From Pseudoduganella dura (GTDB taxonomy: Bacteria; Pseudomonadota; Gammaproteobacteria; Burkholderiales; Burkholderiaceae_D): a stretch of 64,000 nt of DNA. The notes beneath the pieces are model-generated. The model saw only the letters and a list, made by a program, of their open reading frames with translations, was not told where the DNA came from and ran no database searches. The stretch spans positions 4,278,001 to 4,342,000 of the forward strand of contig NZ_WNWM01000002.1 in assembly GCF_009727155.1 (NCBI RefSeq), in the 5' to 3' direction. Made by a program: the position numbers and the translations under genes. Shown here piece after piece: positions 1 to 9,148 of this stretch. Every line of letters begins with the position of its first letter. Position 1 is the stretch's first letter.

Positions 1-1058
1 GGAATGCCGTCGATGGCGTTGCCCTTGACCGGATCTTCCGGATAGCCGGCGGCGGCCAGCACCACGCCGACAGCGGTGCGGCGGTCCCATTCCAGGCCCA
101 CGGCATCGAGCGTGCCGTTGACGGCATGTTCCATCACGCCCACCAGGTCGGTCTTCAGGCGCGCCATGATCGGCTGCGTTTCCGGATCGCCCATGCGGCA
201 GTTGAATTCCAGCGTCTTCGGGTTGCCGGCGGCGTCGATCATCAGGCCCGCGTACAGGAAGCCGGAGAACGGGATGCCGTCCTTCGCCATGCCGGCGATG
301 GTGGGATTGATGATCTCGCGCATCACGCGGGCATGCATCGCCGGCGTCACGATCGGTGCCGGCGAGTAGGCTCCCATGCCGCCCGTGTTCGGGCCCTGGT
401 CGTTGTCGAGCAGGCGCTTGTGATCCTGGCTGGTGGCCAGCGGCAGCACGTTCTTGCCATCGCACATGACGATGAACGAGGCTTCCTCGCCGGCCAGGAA
501 TTCCTCGATGACGATGCGCGCGCCGGCATCGCCGAAGCGGTTGTCCGACAGCATGTGTTCCACCGCCTGGTGCGCCTCGTCGAGGCTCATGGCCACGACC
601 ACGCCCTTGCCGGCGGCCAGGCCGTCGGCCTTGATCACGATCGGCGCGCCCTTGGCATCGATGTAGGCATGCGCCTGGGCCGCGTCGCTGAAGGTTTCGT
701 ACTCGGCGGTGGGAATGCCGTGCCGCTTCATGAATGCCTTGGCGAAGTCCTTCGACGATTCCAGTTGCGCCGCTTCCCTGGTAGGGCCGAACACCTTCAG
801 GCCGCGCGCACGGAACAGGTTGACGATGCCGCCGGCGAGCGGCGTTTCCGGGCCCACCACGGTCAGCGCGATGTGCTCCCGGATCACGAATTCGGCCAGC
901 GTGTTCAAGTCCGTGATCGGCAGGTTCTGCAGGCGCGAGTCACGCGCCGTGCCGCCGTTGCCGGGTGCGACGTAGACGATCTGCACCCGTTCCGATTGGG
1001 CCAATTTCCAGGCCAGCGCATGCTCGCGGCCGCCGGAGCCGACTACCAGAATTTTCAT
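1..1058 (-). CDS. purD: Phosphoribosylamine-glycine ligase, partial (C-terminus beyond left edge)
   Basis: GAR synthetase joins glycine to phosphoribosylamine with ATP in the second step of de novo purine synthesis, in the cytosol. The visible 352 residues begin [19 protein letters not shown], the typical PurD N-terminus. The ATP-grasp motif [15 protein letters not shown] lies near residues 140-154, and the ATP-grasp core with [13 protein letters not shown] follows. E. coli PurD has about 429 residues, so roughly 75 C-terminal residues lie off the window. The start is fixed by the conserved N-terminus; the Shine-Dalgarno is weak (GAAGAT). Upstream lies an unusual repeat region (1090-1169) and then the yebC gene on the same strand, 225 bp away. 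Identity is secure. Confidence 0.97.
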   Translation of the reverse strand, partial: MKILVVGSGGREHALAWKLAQSERVQIVYVAPGNGGTARDSRLQNLPITDLNTLAEFVIREHIALTVVGPETPLAGGIVNLFRARGLKVFGPTREAAQLESSKDFAKAFMKRHGIPTAEYETFSDAAQAHAYIDAKGAPIVIKADGLAAGKGVVVAMSLDEAHQAVEHMLSDNRFGDAGARIVIEEFLAGEEASFIVMCDGKNVLPLATSQDHKRLLDNDQGPNTGGMGAYSPAPIVTPAMHARVMREIINPTIAGMAKDGIPFSGFLYAGLMIDAAGNPKTLEFNCRMGDPETQPIMARLKTDLVGVMEHAVNGTLDAVGLEWDRRTAVGVVLAAAGYPEDPVKGNAIDGI

Positions 1059-1089
1059 AGGGATCTTCGGTTAGTTTTTCAGGAAGCTG

Positions 1090-1169
1090 TTTCCGGATGC
1101 ACGGACAAGGCACGTACAAGACATGCACAGAACACGCACAAGATACGCTCGAATACACGCATCCGGAAA
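1090..1169. repeat. 11-bp inverted repeat flanking a series of degenerate 11-bp repeats, upstream of purD
   Basis: The arms TTTCCGGATGC (1090-1100) and GCATCCGGAAA (1159-1169) are perfect inverted copies. Between them lie four head-to-tail degenerate 11-mers: ACAAGGCACGT (1105-1115), ACAAGACATGC, ACAGAACACGC and ACAAGATACGC (ending 1148). The position is 32 to 111 bases before the purD start, so it could be a promoter or leader control region for purD, but that is inference. Confidence 0.6.
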
Positions 1170-1187
1170 GAACCTCGGAGACTGAAA

Positions 1188-1207
1188 CAGCGGCCCGCGG
1201 GCCGCTG
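1188..1207 (-). terminator. Perfect GC palindrome downstream of yebC, possible terminator
   Basis: CAGCGGCCCGCGGGCCGCTG is a perfect 20-base palindrome lying 77 bases beyond the yebC stop codon. On the minus strand it is followed only by TTTCAG, so it would be a weak intrinsic terminator or a read-through hairpin between yebC and purD. Confidence 0.4.
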
Positions 1208-1283
1208 CTGCATCATGCTTCTCGATGAATCGTCGATGCCGGCCAGGACCGGCGTCATCGATGACGCGGCGTTGCGCTGCCGC

Positions 1284-2009
1284 TTACTCTTCGATGATGG
1301 CGTTGGAGTAGACCTCCTGGGTATCGTCCAGGTTCTCCAGCGCGTCCAGCAGCTTTTGCATTTTCACGGCCTCGTCGCCGGTAAACACGGTTTCGGTGGC
1401 GGGCTTCATCACGATCTCGGCCACCTCGGCCTTGAAGCCGGCCTTGTCCAGTGCATCCTTGACGGCGGCGAAATCGTGCGGGGCGCACAGCACCTCGAAG
1501 CCGCCTTCTTCGTCGGCCACGATGTCTTCCGCGCCCGCTTCGAGCGCCGCTTCCATCAGCGATGCCTCGTCGGTGCCGGGAGCGAACAGGAACTGGCCGC
1601 AATGCTTGAACAGGAACGACACGGAGTTTTCCGTGCCCATGTTGCCGCCGAATTTGCTGAACGCGTGGCGGACTTCTGCCACAGTGCGCACGCGGTTGTC
1701 GGTCATGCAGTCGACGATGATCGCCGCGCCGCCGATGCCGTAACCTTCGTAGCGGACTTCTTCGTAGCTGGCGCCGTCTTCGCCGCCGGTGCCGCGCGTG
1801 ATCGCGCGTTGCACGTTATCCTTCGGCATGTTGGCGTCGGCCGCCTTGTCGATGGCAAGGCGCAGGCGTGGGTTGGAGGCGATCTCGCCGCCGCCCATGC
1901 GGGCGGCAACGGTGATTTCCTTGATCAGGCGCGTCCAGATCTTGCCACGTTTCGCGTCCGTTGCAGCCTTTTTGTGCTTGATGTTGGCCCATTTGCTGTG
2001 TCCAGCCAT
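1284..2009 (-). CDS. yebC: YebC/PmpR family DNA-binding regulatory protein
   Basis: This 241-residue protein begins [23 protein letters not shown], the hallmark of the YebC/PmpR/TACO1 family, which includes probable transcriptional regulators and, in recent work, factors that ease ribosome stalling at proline stretches. Length matches the family (about 240-250). The acidic C-terminal domain with EAGAEDI is present. An in-frame start 48 bases further upstream would add 16 residues that do not fit the family, so the ATG at 2007-2009 was chosen; AAGGA lies about nine bases before it. It is transcribed towards purD. Family assignment is secure, the exact molecular role is not. Confidence 0.95.
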   Translation of the reverse strand: MAGHSKWANIKHKKAATDAKRGKIWTRLIKEITVAARMGGGEIASNPRLRLAIDKAADANMPKDNVQRAITRGTGGEDGASYEEVRYEGYGIGGAAIIVDCMTDNRVRTVAEVRHAFSKFGGNMGTENSVSFLFKHCGQFLFAPGTDEASLMEAALEAGAEDIVADEEGGFEVLCAPHDFAAVKDALDKAGFKAEVAEIVMKPATETVFTGDEAVKMQKLLDALENLDDTQEVYSNAIIEE

Positions 2010-2103
2010 GTTCGGTCTTCCTTGGAGGGTATGCAATCGAGGGCGGTATTCTAACATACCGCCCCCTGCCGATTGCGCCGCCGCGGGCCGGGCCGCCGGG
2101 CGG

Positions 2104-2940
2104 TCAGCCCGTGAACAGCGTGTATTCGATGCCGTTCTGGATCTGGCCGATGACAGCCGCCTGGTTTTCCGGGCTTTCGGAGAAATCGAGAAGGATCTGT
2201 TCGCGGCTCACGCCGTTTTCCAGCGCCGCGATCCAGAAGTTGTAGCCGTCCTGGTCGAATGGACGATGCAGCGCGTTCAGGTACAGATTTTTCACGAACG
2301 AATCGTTGCTCGAGTTGGCGCCGTACAGGCTTGCCCACTCGGGGCTGCCCGTGAAGCCGGCCGCCATGCCTTGCCAGCTGTTGCCGGTGTCGGCCGCGTG
2401 GATCCACCAGCCGAGCCCGTCTTCATCGGGCGTGCGGTTCAGCGCTGCCTGGTAGAGGCGGAACATCTTGCCGGCATTGCCGTCGATGTCGAATGCGATG
2501 GCCCCGTCGGAAAAGGCCAGTCGCTCGATCTGGGCCAGCGTGTCGGACTGGCCGCCGGCCGCGATCGTGGCCACGCCGGCGGGCAGGTTGCCGGACATTG
2601 CGACCGTGTAATCGCCGCGTGCCCCGGTATAGATGGCGGTATCGAAGTTTCCGCCGCCGTTCAGGCTGTTCGTGCCCGCGCCGCCGAGGAGGAAATCGGC
2701 GCCTGAGCCGCCGTTCAACAGGTCGTTGCCGTTGCCGCCGTCGAGCCAGTCGCCGATGTAGTCGGGGGTATTGCCCGTGATCGTGCCGGGAGTTTCATAT
2801 TCGCCACTGTTCAGGCTGTCGTTGCCATCGAGGCCGATCAGCCTGTCGCGGCCGCCTTGGCCATACATGATGTCGCTTGCGTCGCCGCCGGTCAGCACGT
2901 CATTGGCGGCCGTGCCGCCCTGGAATGTTGGTTCTGCCAT
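2104..2940 (-). CDS. RTX calcium-binding repeat protein with DUF4214 domain
   Basis: The 278-residue protein has two blocks of RTX nonapeptide repeats (GGxGxDxxx type) at about residues 18-46 ([19 protein letters not shown]) and 66-98 ([18 protein letters not shown]). They should bind calcium as a parallel beta roll. A DUF4214 domain follows at about 150-265, recognisable from [20 protein letters not shown] and a second [11 protein letters not shown] unit. There is no N-terminal signal peptide, which fits export by a type I secretion system, though none is encoded nearby. AGGAAA sits six bases before the ATG. Such proteins are common in Massilia-like bacteria, often in extracellular or surface roles; the precise job is unknown. 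Confidence 0.85.
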   Translation of the reverse strand: MAEPTFQGGTAANDVLTGGDASDIMYGQGGRDRLIGLDGNDSLNSGEYETPGTITGNTPDYIGDWLDGGNGNDLLNGGSGADFLLGGAGTNSLNGGGNFDTAIYTGARGDYTVAMSGNLPAGVATIAAGGQSDTLAQIERLAFSDGAIAFDIDGNAGKMFRLYQAALNRTPDEDGLGWWIHAADTGNSWQGMAAGFTGSPEWASLYGANSSNDSFVKNLYLNALHRPFDQDGYNFWIAALENGVSREQILLDFSESPENQAAVIGQIQNGIEYTLFTG

Positions 2941-3087
2941 AATAATTTCCTCGTGTTAATAACATTTTTACATTATCTAGACTACAACGAAACGGCTGGG
3001 TTGTCGATGATTGGCTTTCAACTGTGCAGTATCTTTTGTATCGAGCTGTAAGCAAAGCCGGGCCGACCGGCACCGGCGGTTTCCCCT

Positions 3088-3093
3088 TACAAT
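3088..3093 (+). promoter_or_regulatory. Possible -10 box directly before a leaderless start
   Basis: TACAAT is followed by six bases and then the ATG of the DMT transporter at 3100. No Shine-Dalgarno is visible between them and no convincing -35 box is seen, so a leaderless transcript is possible but unproven. Confidence 0.3.
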
Positions 3094-3099
3094 GTTTCG

Positions 3100-4014
3100 A
3101 TGGACAAAACCATAACGCCCCCGGCCGCGTCTTACCTGGGCGGGCTGATGCTCGCCGTCGGCGGCGCCGTGCTGTTTTCCGCCAAGGCCGTGATCGCCAA
3201 GCTGCTGTACCGCTACCACATCGATGCCGTGACACTGATCGCATTCCGCATGATCTTCTCGCTGCCCGTGTTTGCCGCCGTGGCGCTGTGGACGATGCGC
3301 GGCGCGGCGCCGCTGTCGACCGGCGACCGCTGGCGCATCGTCGGGCTCGGCCTGGTCGGCTATTACCTGTCCAGCTTCCTCGATTTCCTTGGCCTGCAAT
3401 ACATCACCGTGGGCCTCGAACGGCTGATCCTGTTCTTGACGCCCACCTTCGTGCTGCTGATCTCGGCCACCTGGCTGCGCCAGCACATCGGGCGGCTGCA
3501 GTGGATGGCGCTGGCCGTGTCGTATGCCGGCATCGTGTTCGTCTTCGTGCACGACCTGCGGGGCGGTGGCTCGAACGTGCTGGTCGGCTCCTCGCTGGTG
3601 CTGGGGTCCGCCGCGGCCTATGCGGCCTACCTGCTGCTGTCGGGCGAGATGGTCAAGCGCCTCGGCCCGCTGCGGCTGGTGGCGTATGCGATGTGCGTGT
3701 CCAGCGCGGCCTGCATCGGCCAGTATTTCCTGCTGCGGCCCGTCGCGGGGCTGATCCAGCCGCTGCCGGTCTATGGCCTGTCGCTGGCGAACGGCCTGCT
3801 GTGCACGGTGGCGCCGGTCTTCATGACGATGACCGCGGTGCAGCGCATCGGCGCCGGCGCGGCTTCGCAGGCCGGCATGATCGGCCCCGTTTCCACGCTG
3901 TTCCTCGGCGCCGTCATCCTGGCCGAACCGGTCACGAGCTGGCAGCTGGCCGGCACGGCGCTGGTGCTGGCCGGGATCTACCTGCTTTCCCATGCAAAAC
4001 CCAACAATGGATAA
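3100..4014 (+). CDS. DMT superfamily (EamA) transporter
   Basis: This 304-residue inner-membrane protein has about ten hydrophobic helices arranged as two EamA repeats, the layout of drug/metabolite exporters such as RhaT, YdcZ-like and RarD-like proteins. It begins [15 protein letters not shown] and the first helix is around residues 12-32. The second repeat contains the typical [18 protein letters not shown] and [18 protein letters not shown] stretches. The substrate cannot be told from sequence. The start has no Shine-Dalgarno. The stop codon overlaps or abuts the start region of mgsA, so the two are probably co-transcribed. Confidence 0.9.
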   Translation: MDKTITPPAASYLGGLMLAVGGAVLFSAKAVIAKLLYRYHIDAVTLIAFRMIFSLPVFAAVALWTMRGAAPLSTGDRWRIVGLGLVGYYLSSFLDFLGLQYITVGLERLILFLTPTFVLLISATWLRQHIGRLQWMALAVSYAGIVFVFVHDLRGGGSNVLVGSSLVLGSAAAYAAYLLLSGEMVKRLGPLRLVAYAMCVSSAACIGQYFLLRPVAGLIQPLPVYGLSLANGLLCTVAPVFMTMTAVQRIGAGAASQAGMIGPVSTLFLGAVILAEPVTSWQLAGTALVLAGIYLLSHAKPNNG

Positions 4015-4018
4015 CGAG

Positions 4019-4423
4019 ATGATTGCTGCCCCCCGCATCGCCCTGATCGCCCACGACAGGAAGAAGGACGACATGATCGCGCTGGCCGGCGAATACGCGG
4101 CCTTCCTGCGCCGGTGCACCTTGACGGCCACCGGCACCACCGGCGGCCGGCTGATCAGCGAGCTGGGGCTGGCGGTCGACTGCAAGCATTCCGGCCCGCT
4201 GGGCGGCGACCTGCAGATCGGCGCGCTGCTGGTGGAAGACAGGATCGACGCGGTGATCTTCCTGCGCGACCCGATGACGCCGCAGCCGCACGAACCGGAC
4301 ATCAATGCCCTGGTGCGTGCCTGCGACGTGCACAACGTGGCGTGCGCCACCAATGTCGCGACGGCCCACCTGGTGCTGTCGCAACTGCGGGATAATGGCC
4401 CCGCGCTCAACGAGGAGGTGTGA
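4019..4423 (+). CDS. mgsA: Methylglyoxal synthase
   Basis: MgsA converts dihydroxyacetone phosphate to methylglyoxal and phosphate, a cytosolic bypass of lower glycolysis used when phosphate is low or sugar phosphate accumulates. The family motifs are clear: [12 protein letters not shown] at the N-terminus, TGTTGG for phosphate binding, [14 protein letters not shown] with the catalytic Asp, and the conserved PHEPD His/Asp. At 134 residues it is slightly shorter than the E. coli enzyme (152). Three in-frame ATGs exist (3992, 4007, 4019); 4019 was chosen because [13 protein letters not shown] fits the family N-terminus and GGA lies seven bases before. The earlier starts would overlap the transporter gene. 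The next gene overlaps it by one base (TGATG). Confidence 0.92.
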   Translation: MIAAPRIALIAHDRKKDDMIALAGEYAAFLRRCTLTATGTTGGRLISELGLAVDCKHSGPLGGDLQIGALLVEDRIDAVIFLRDPMTPQPHEPDINALVRACDVHNVACATNVATAHLVLSQLRDNGPALNEEV

Positions 4424-5415
4424 TGAACAAGGCGGCAACGACCAAGGCGATCCGGATGAGCCGCACCGGCGGTCCGGAAGTAATGGAATACGTGGATGTC
4501 GAGGTGGGCGCGCCGGGCCCCGGCGAAGCCACCGTGAAGCACGAGGCGATCGGCGTCAATTTCATCGACGTGTATTTTCGCACCGGCCTGTACCCGCAGC
4601 CGCTGCCGAACGGCCTGGGCATGGAAGGCGCGGGCACGGTGGAGGCGGTGGGCGAGGGCGTCACGCACGTGCAGGTGGGCGACCGCGTGGCCTATGCCGG
4701 CCGCCCCAACGGTGCCTATGCGCAGGTGCGCAACGTGCCGGCCAGCCTGCTGGTGGTGCTGCCCACCCAGATCGCGTTCGACACGGCGGCGGCGATGATG
4801 CTGCAGGGGATGACGGCGCAATACCTGCTGCACCGCACCGCCCACCTGAAGCCGGGCGACACGGTGCTGTGGCACGCGGCGGCCGGCGGCGTGGGGCTGA
4901 TCGCCTGCCAGTGGGCGAAAGTGATGGGCGTGAACCTGATCGGCACCGTGGGTTCGGACGAGAAGGCGGCGCTGGCGATCGAGCACGGTGCCGCGCACGT
5001 GATCAATTACCGGCGCGAGAATTTCACCGAAAAGGTGAAGGAACTGACGGGCGGCGAGGGCGTTTCCGTGGTCTACGACTCGATCGGCCAGGATACCTTC
5101 TACGGCTCGCTCGATTGCCTGGCGCCGCTGGGGCTGATGGTCAGCTTCGGCAACGCGTCCGGCCCGGTGCCGGCGTTCGCGCCCTCCGAACTGCAGTCGC
5201 GCGGCTCGCTGTTCCTCACGCGGCCCACGATGATGCACTACACGGCGAAACGGGAAGACCTGGAAGCCACGGCCCGCTCGCTGTTCGGCGTGGTGGCCAG
5301 CGGCGAAGTGAAGATCGCCATCAACCAGCGCTACCACCTGCCCGATGCGGCCCAGGCCCACATCGACCTGGAGTCGCGCAATACCACCGGCTCGTCGATC
5401 CTGGTGCCGCGCTGA
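4423..5415 (+). CDS. NADPH:quinone oxidoreductase (zinc-less MDR family)
   Basis: This 330-residue cytosolic enzyme of the medium-chain dehydrogenase/reductase superfamily resembles QorA, which reduces quinones with NADPH. The N-terminal GroES-like domain has VNFIDVYFRTGLYPQPLPNG, diagnostic for quinone reductases. The Rossmann domain carries HAAAGGVGLIACQWAK around residues 147-162. The zinc-ligand cysteines of alcohol dehydrogenases are missing, as expected. A strong Shine-Dalgarno (GAGGAGG, 4412-4418) inside the end of mgsA fixes the ATG at 4423, which shares a base with the mgsA stop. It could help deal with reactive carbonyl or quinone stress together with mgsA, but this is only inference. 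Confidence 0.92.
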   Translation: MNKAATTKAIRMSRTGGPEVMEYVDVEVGAPGPGEATVKHEAIGVNFIDVYFRTGLYPQPLPNGLGMEGAGTVEAVGEGVTHVQVGDRVAYAGRPNGAYAQVRNVPASLLVVLPTQIAFDTAAAMMLQGMTAQYLLHRTAHLKPGDTVLWHAAAGGVGLIACQWAKVMGVNLIGTVGSDEKAALAIEHGAAHVINYRRENFTEKVKELTGGEGVSVVYDSIGQDTFYGSLDCLAPLGLMVSFGNASGPVPAFAPSELQSRGSLFLTRPTMMHYTAKREDLEATARSLFGVVASGEVKIAINQRYHLPDAAQAHIDLESRNTTGSSILVPR

Positions 5416-5416
5416 C

Positions 5417-5566
5417 ATGGACCAGCATCGAGACGAGCCGCCGGTGAGCACGCCTGACGGCGAAGACGACGGCAACCCGAAGTTCGGCCGCCTGCTGGCC
5501 GTGCTGCTGCTGGCGCTGGTGCTGGTGGTCCTGATCACCTTTGCCAGCGAGGCCTTGTTCACCTGA
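5417..5566 (+). CDS. Small single-span membrane protein, unknown function
   Basis: A 49-residue protein (MDQHRDEPPVSTPDGEDDG...) starts one base after the quinone oxidoreductase stop codon. The first 23 residues are acidic and hydrophilic; residues 25-43 (RLLAVLLLALVLVVLITF) form one transmembrane helix. No family is recognised. The tight spacing and codon use similar to its neighbours support a real gene that is translated with the upstream one. There is no separate Shine-Dalgarno beyond weak purine-rich bases, so expression could depend on translational coupling. Confidence 0.6.
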   Translation: MDQHRDEPPVSTPDGEDDGNPKFGRLLAVLLLALVLVVLITFASEALFT

Positions 5567-5614
5567 CCTGTCAGTCGAGCCTGGACGGGCCGGCAATCCG
5601 GTCCGTTCCCGGTT

Positions 5615-6271
5615 TTACTCCAGTTTCAGGTCCACCTGCTTCGCCTTGCCGTTCTCGCCCGGGAAGCCGCTGAAGGCGCTTTGCACCAGCAGCGGCATCA
5701 CGGCCGGAGTCGACTGCCGGCGGCTGGTGTTCTGCACCGTCACGTCGTACAGCTTCTTGCCGGCGTTGTCGGCGATCGACACGTTCAGCTTGCGTTCGTA
5801 GTTGTGCCGGATCACTTCGCGGTATTCGGTCGGGCCGTACATCCACGGGTCGTAATACGGGCGGAAGCCATAGTAGCGGTAGCGGTAACGCGACGGGTAG
5901 AAGCCGCCGCGGTACGGCCAGCCGCCGTATATGCCGCCCCAGTACGGGCCGCTGGCCCAGAACGGATCGTAGGCCTGCAGCACGCGCGTGGGCCGGTCGA
6001 TGGTCGAGAAGGCCATGTCCACACGCAGCTTCGCCGCATCCGGCGAGCCGGCCTGGGCGAAGCCCAGCTTGTTCAGCTCGGTTGCCACCAGGCCCTGGTA
6101 GCTGCGGTATTCCAGCGTATCCTCGCTCGGCGCCGGCGTATCGAACACATAAGTCTTGTCCTGCAACGCCGCCGGCCACTGGTGGAACACCGTGACATCG
6201 CTGCGGATGGTCGTCGCGCACCCGCCGAGCAGGAGACTGCCTGCCGCAACCAGGATCGCCAAGCATTTCAT
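5615..6271 (-). CDS. DUF4136 domain lipoprotein
   Basis: The 218-residue protein starts with a lipoprotein signal (MKCLAILVAAGSLLLGGC, lipobox LGGC, Cys18). The rest fits the DUF4136 family of periplasmic lipoproteins: it has FDTPAPSEDTLEYRSYQ near the start and AKLRVDMAF in the middle. It differs in a Tyr/Trp/Gly-rich insertion of about 45 residues (roughly 100-145, for example YWGGIYGGWPYRGG). The function of the family is unknown. The gene faces the small membrane protein tail-to-tail and is divergent from pepN. Confidence 0.85.
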   Translation of the reverse strand: MKCLAILVAAGSLLLGGCATTIRSDVTVFHQWPAALQDKTYVFDTPAPSEDTLEYRSYQGLVATELNKLGFAQAGSPDAAKLRVDMAFSTIDRPTRVLQAYDPFWASGPYWGGIYGGWPYRGGFYPSRYRYRYYGFRPYYDPWMYGPTEYREVIRHNYERKLNVSIADNAGKKLYDVTVQNTSRRQSTPAVMPLLVQSAFSGFPGENGKAKQVDLKLE

Positions 6272-6422
6272 GATCTACTCCCAGAAAAAAGTATTTCCCC
6301 ACGTTCAGTGTATGACCGGCCGCGTTGCATCGTCTAATTATTACAGAATGTTACGGCCACGCGAAAAGCTGAAACGAATGCGGACAATCGGGCTGGAAAT
6401 CGGGCGGATATCAACGCAGTAT

Positions 6423-6431
6423 TGGTAAAAT
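6423..6431 (+). promoter_or_regulatory. Candidate extended -10 promoter for pepN
   Basis: TGG-TAAAAT matches an extended -10 element (TGn-TAnAAT) and lies 32 bases before the pepN ATG. No good -35 hexamer is seen at the right distance, which extended -10 promoters tolerate. Confidence 0.4.
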
Positions 6432-6463
6432 AACCTTTTGTCCGCAACGAAGGTATTGGCGCC

Positions 6464-9109
6464 ATGAGAACCGACAGCCCGCAGACGATCTACCGCAAGG
6501 ATTACATCCCGCCCAGCTACCTCGTCGAAACGGTGGAACTGGGCTTCGACCTCGACCCCGCACGCACGATCGTCGCCAACCGGATCACGCTGCGCCACAA
6601 TCCCGAGAGCAAGGGATCGAAGAACGAGCGCGACATCGTCCTGCACGGCGAGGACATCGAGCTGGTGGCGATCCGGCTGAATGGCGCCGAGCTGAACCCT
6701 GGCCAGTACATACTGGGGGCGAATACGCTGACGATCAAGAAGGCACCGCCCAATGTTGTGCTGGAAATCGAAAGCACCTGCGCGCCGGAAAAAAACACCA
6801 CGCTGTCGGGCCTGTACGTGTCGAACGGCAGTTTTTATACGCAATGCGAGGCGGAAGGTTTCCGTCGCATCACCTTCTTCCCGGACCGTCCGGACGTGAT
6901 GGCGAAATTCACCGTCATGCTGCGTGCCGACAAGGAAAAATACCCGGTGCTGCTGTCGAACGGCAACCTGGTCGAACAGGGCGACCTCGATGACGGCCGC
7001 CATTATGCCAAGTGGGAAGACCCGTTCAGGAAGCCTTCCTACCTGTTCGCGCTGGTGGCCGCCAGGCTGGTCTGCCAGGAAGAAACGTTCAAGCTGGCCG
7101 ACGGCCGCGAGGCGCTGCTGCAGGTGTGGGTCGAAGAGGGCAACCTCGACAAGACCGACTACGCGATGCAGTCGCTGAAGAACTCGATCCGCTGGGACGA
7201 GGAACGCTGGAACCTGGAACTGGACCTCGACCGCTTCATGATCGTCGCCGTGGGCGACTTCAACATGGGCGCGATGGAAAACAAGGGCCTGAACATCTTC
7301 AACACCAAGTTCGTGCTGGCCAATCCGGCCACCGCCACGGACGTGGACTACGCCGGCATCGAAGCCGTGGTCGGCCACGAGTATTTCCACAACTGGACCG
7401 GCAACCGCGTCACGTGCCGCGACTGGTTCCAGCTGTCGCTGAAGGAAGGCCTGACGGTGTTCCGCGACCAGGAATTCTCGGCCGACATGATCGGCACCGA
7501 CAGCGGCCGTGCCGTGACCCGCATCGACCAGGTGCGCACGCTGCGCCAGGCGCAGTTCCCGGAAGACGCCGGCCCGATGGCGCACCCGGTGCGCCCCGAC
7601 TCGTTCGTCGAGATCAATAATTTCTACACGGTGACCGTGTATGAAAAGGGCGCCGAGGTGGTACGCATGTACCAGACCCTGCTGGGCCGCGACGGATTCC
7701 GCAAGGGCATGGACCTGTACTTCGCGCGGCACGACGAACAGGCCGTCACGTGCGACGATTTCCGCGCCGCGATGGCCGATGCGAACAACCGCGACCTGGC
7801 ACAGTTCGAACGCTGGTACAGCCAGGCCGGCACGCCGGTCGTCACGGCCAGCGGCGAGTACGACGCCGCGACGCAGCGCTACGTGCTGACGCTGGCGCAA
7901 CGCTGCCCGCCGACGCCGGGCCAGCCGGAAAAACTGCCGTTCCACATCCCCGTCGCCGTCGGCCTGCTGTCGGGCAGCGGCAGCGACCTGCCGCTGAACC
8001 CGGATGGCGACACCACCGTGGTGCTGGAACTGACCGAAGCGCGGCAGGTCTTCACGTTCGACGGCATTCCCGCGGCGCCGATCCCGTCGCTGCTGCGCGA
8101 TTTCTCCGCGCCGGTGGTCCTCGAATACCCGTACACGGACGAGGAACTGCTGCACCTGTTCCGCCATGACAGCGATCCGGTCAACCGCTGGGAAGCGGGC
8201 CAGCGCCTGGCGATGGCCCGGCTGCTGAAGCTGACCGCCGCCGTGCAGGCCGGCGAAGCGCTCGACCTGGACTACACGTTCGTTGCCGCCCAGCGCGCGC
8301 TGCTGCTGGACGATACGCTCGATGCGGCGTTCCGCGAACAGGCGCTGATCCTGCCGTCCGAATCGGTGATCGCGGACCAGATGGAAATCGTCGACCCGCA
8401 GGCGATCCACCAGGCGCGCCAGTTCATGCGCAGGACGATCGCCGTGATCCTGCGCACCGAGCTGCTGAATGCCATCGCCGCCAACCAGACGCCGGGCGAG
8501 TACAGCCCCGACGCCGTGTCGGCCGGCAAGCGCGGCCTGAAGAACCTGGCGCTGGGTTACCTGCTGGCCGCGCCGGACGCCTTCACCCTCGACCTGGCGC
8601 GCCGCCAGTTCGATGAAGCCACCAACATGACGGACCGCGCCGCGGCACTGGTGGCGCTGATCCACAGCGGCGCCGATGTCGAAGAGCCGCTGCAGGCCTT
8701 CTACGACCAGTTCAAGGGCGAGGCGCTGGTGGTCGACAAGTGGTTCGCGATGCAGGCCAGCGCGCCGACCACGGATGTGGCGCGCGTGCGCGAACTGATG
8801 CAGCATCCGGCCTTCACGCTGCGCACGCCGAACCGCGCGCGCAGCCTGCTGTTCAGCTTCGCCAACGCCAATCCTTCGCAGTTCCATGCGAAGGACGGCA
8901 GCGGCTACGAATTCTGGGCCGAGCACGTGGCCAAGCTCGATGCGCTCAATCCGCAGGTGGCGTCGCGCTTCGCCCGCAGCATGGACCGCTGGCGCCGCTA
9001 TGCGCCCGAACTGCAGGCGAACATGCGCCGCGGCCTGGAGCAGGTGGCCGGCGCCACCAAGCTGTCGAACGACGTGATGGAAGTCGTCTCGAAAGCGCTG
9101 GCGAATTAA
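6464..9109 (+). CDS. pepN: Aminopeptidase N (M1 family)
   Basis: PepN is a cytosolic zinc aminopeptidase that removes N-terminal residues from peptides during protein turnover. The 881 residues match the bacterial PepN length (870-885). The exopeptidase motif GAMEN is at residues 269-273. The zinc site HEYFH is at 305-309 with the third ligand Glu328 (LSLKEGL), the classic HExxH-x18-E pattern. The N-terminal YRKDYIPPSYLVETVELGFDL is also typical. It is followed 39 bp downstream by fbp on the same strand, so the two may share a transcript, though their functions are unrelated. Confidence 0.98.
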   Translation: MRTDSPQTIYRKDYIPPSYLVETVELGFDLDPARTIVANRITLRHNPESKGSKNERDIVLHGEDIELVAIRLNGAELNPGQYILGANTLTIKKAPPNVVLEIESTCAPEKNTTLSGLYVSNGSFYTQCEAEGFRRITFFPDRPDVMAKFTVMLRADKEKYPVLLSNGNLVEQGDLDDGRHYAKWEDPFRKPSYLFALVAARLVCQEETFKLADGREALLQVWVEEGNLDKTDYAMQSLKNSIRWDEERWNLELDLDRFMIVAVGDFNMGAMENKGLNIFNTKFVLANPATATDVDYAGIEAVVGHEYFHNWTGNRVTCRDWFQLSLKEGLTVFRDQEFSADMIGTDSGRAVTRIDQVRTLRQAQFPEDAGPMAHPVRPDSFVEINNFYTVTVYEKGAEVVRMYQTLLGRDGFRKGMDLYFARHDEQAVTCDDFRAAMADANNRDLAQFERWYSQAGTPVVTASGEYDAATQRYVLTLAQRCPPTPGQPEKLPFHIPVAVGLLSGSGSDLPLNPDGDTTVVLELTEARQVFTFDGIPAAPIPSLLRDFSAPVVLEYPYTDEELLHLFRHDSDPVNRWEAGQRLAMARLLKLTAAVQAGEALDLDYTFVAAQRALLLDDTLDAAFREQALILPSESVIADQMEIVDPQAIHQARQFMRRTIAVILRTELLNAIAANQTPGEYSPDAVSAGKRGLKNLALGYLLAAPDAFTLDLARRQFDEATNMTDRAAALVALIHSGADVEEPLQAFYDQFKGEALVVDKWFAMQASAPTTDVARVRELMQHPAFTLRTPNRARSLLFSFANANPSQFHAKDGSGYEFWAEHVAKLDALNPQVASRFARSMDRWRRYAPELQANMRRGLEQVAGATKLSNDVMEVVSKALAN

Positions 9110-9148
9110 AAGAACCGTATTCAAAAACCGAGTCAACCAAGGGAATCC

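Noticed and set aside
1105..1148. CRISPR array
   Set aside because: Units are 11 bases, degenerate and without spacers; no cas gene is in the window.
126..2054. Long open frame of about 640 codons on the + strand across purD and yebC
   Set aside because: It runs antisense to two genes with clear family signatures, has His/Arg-rich composition typical of GC-rich antisense frames, and no homology pattern.
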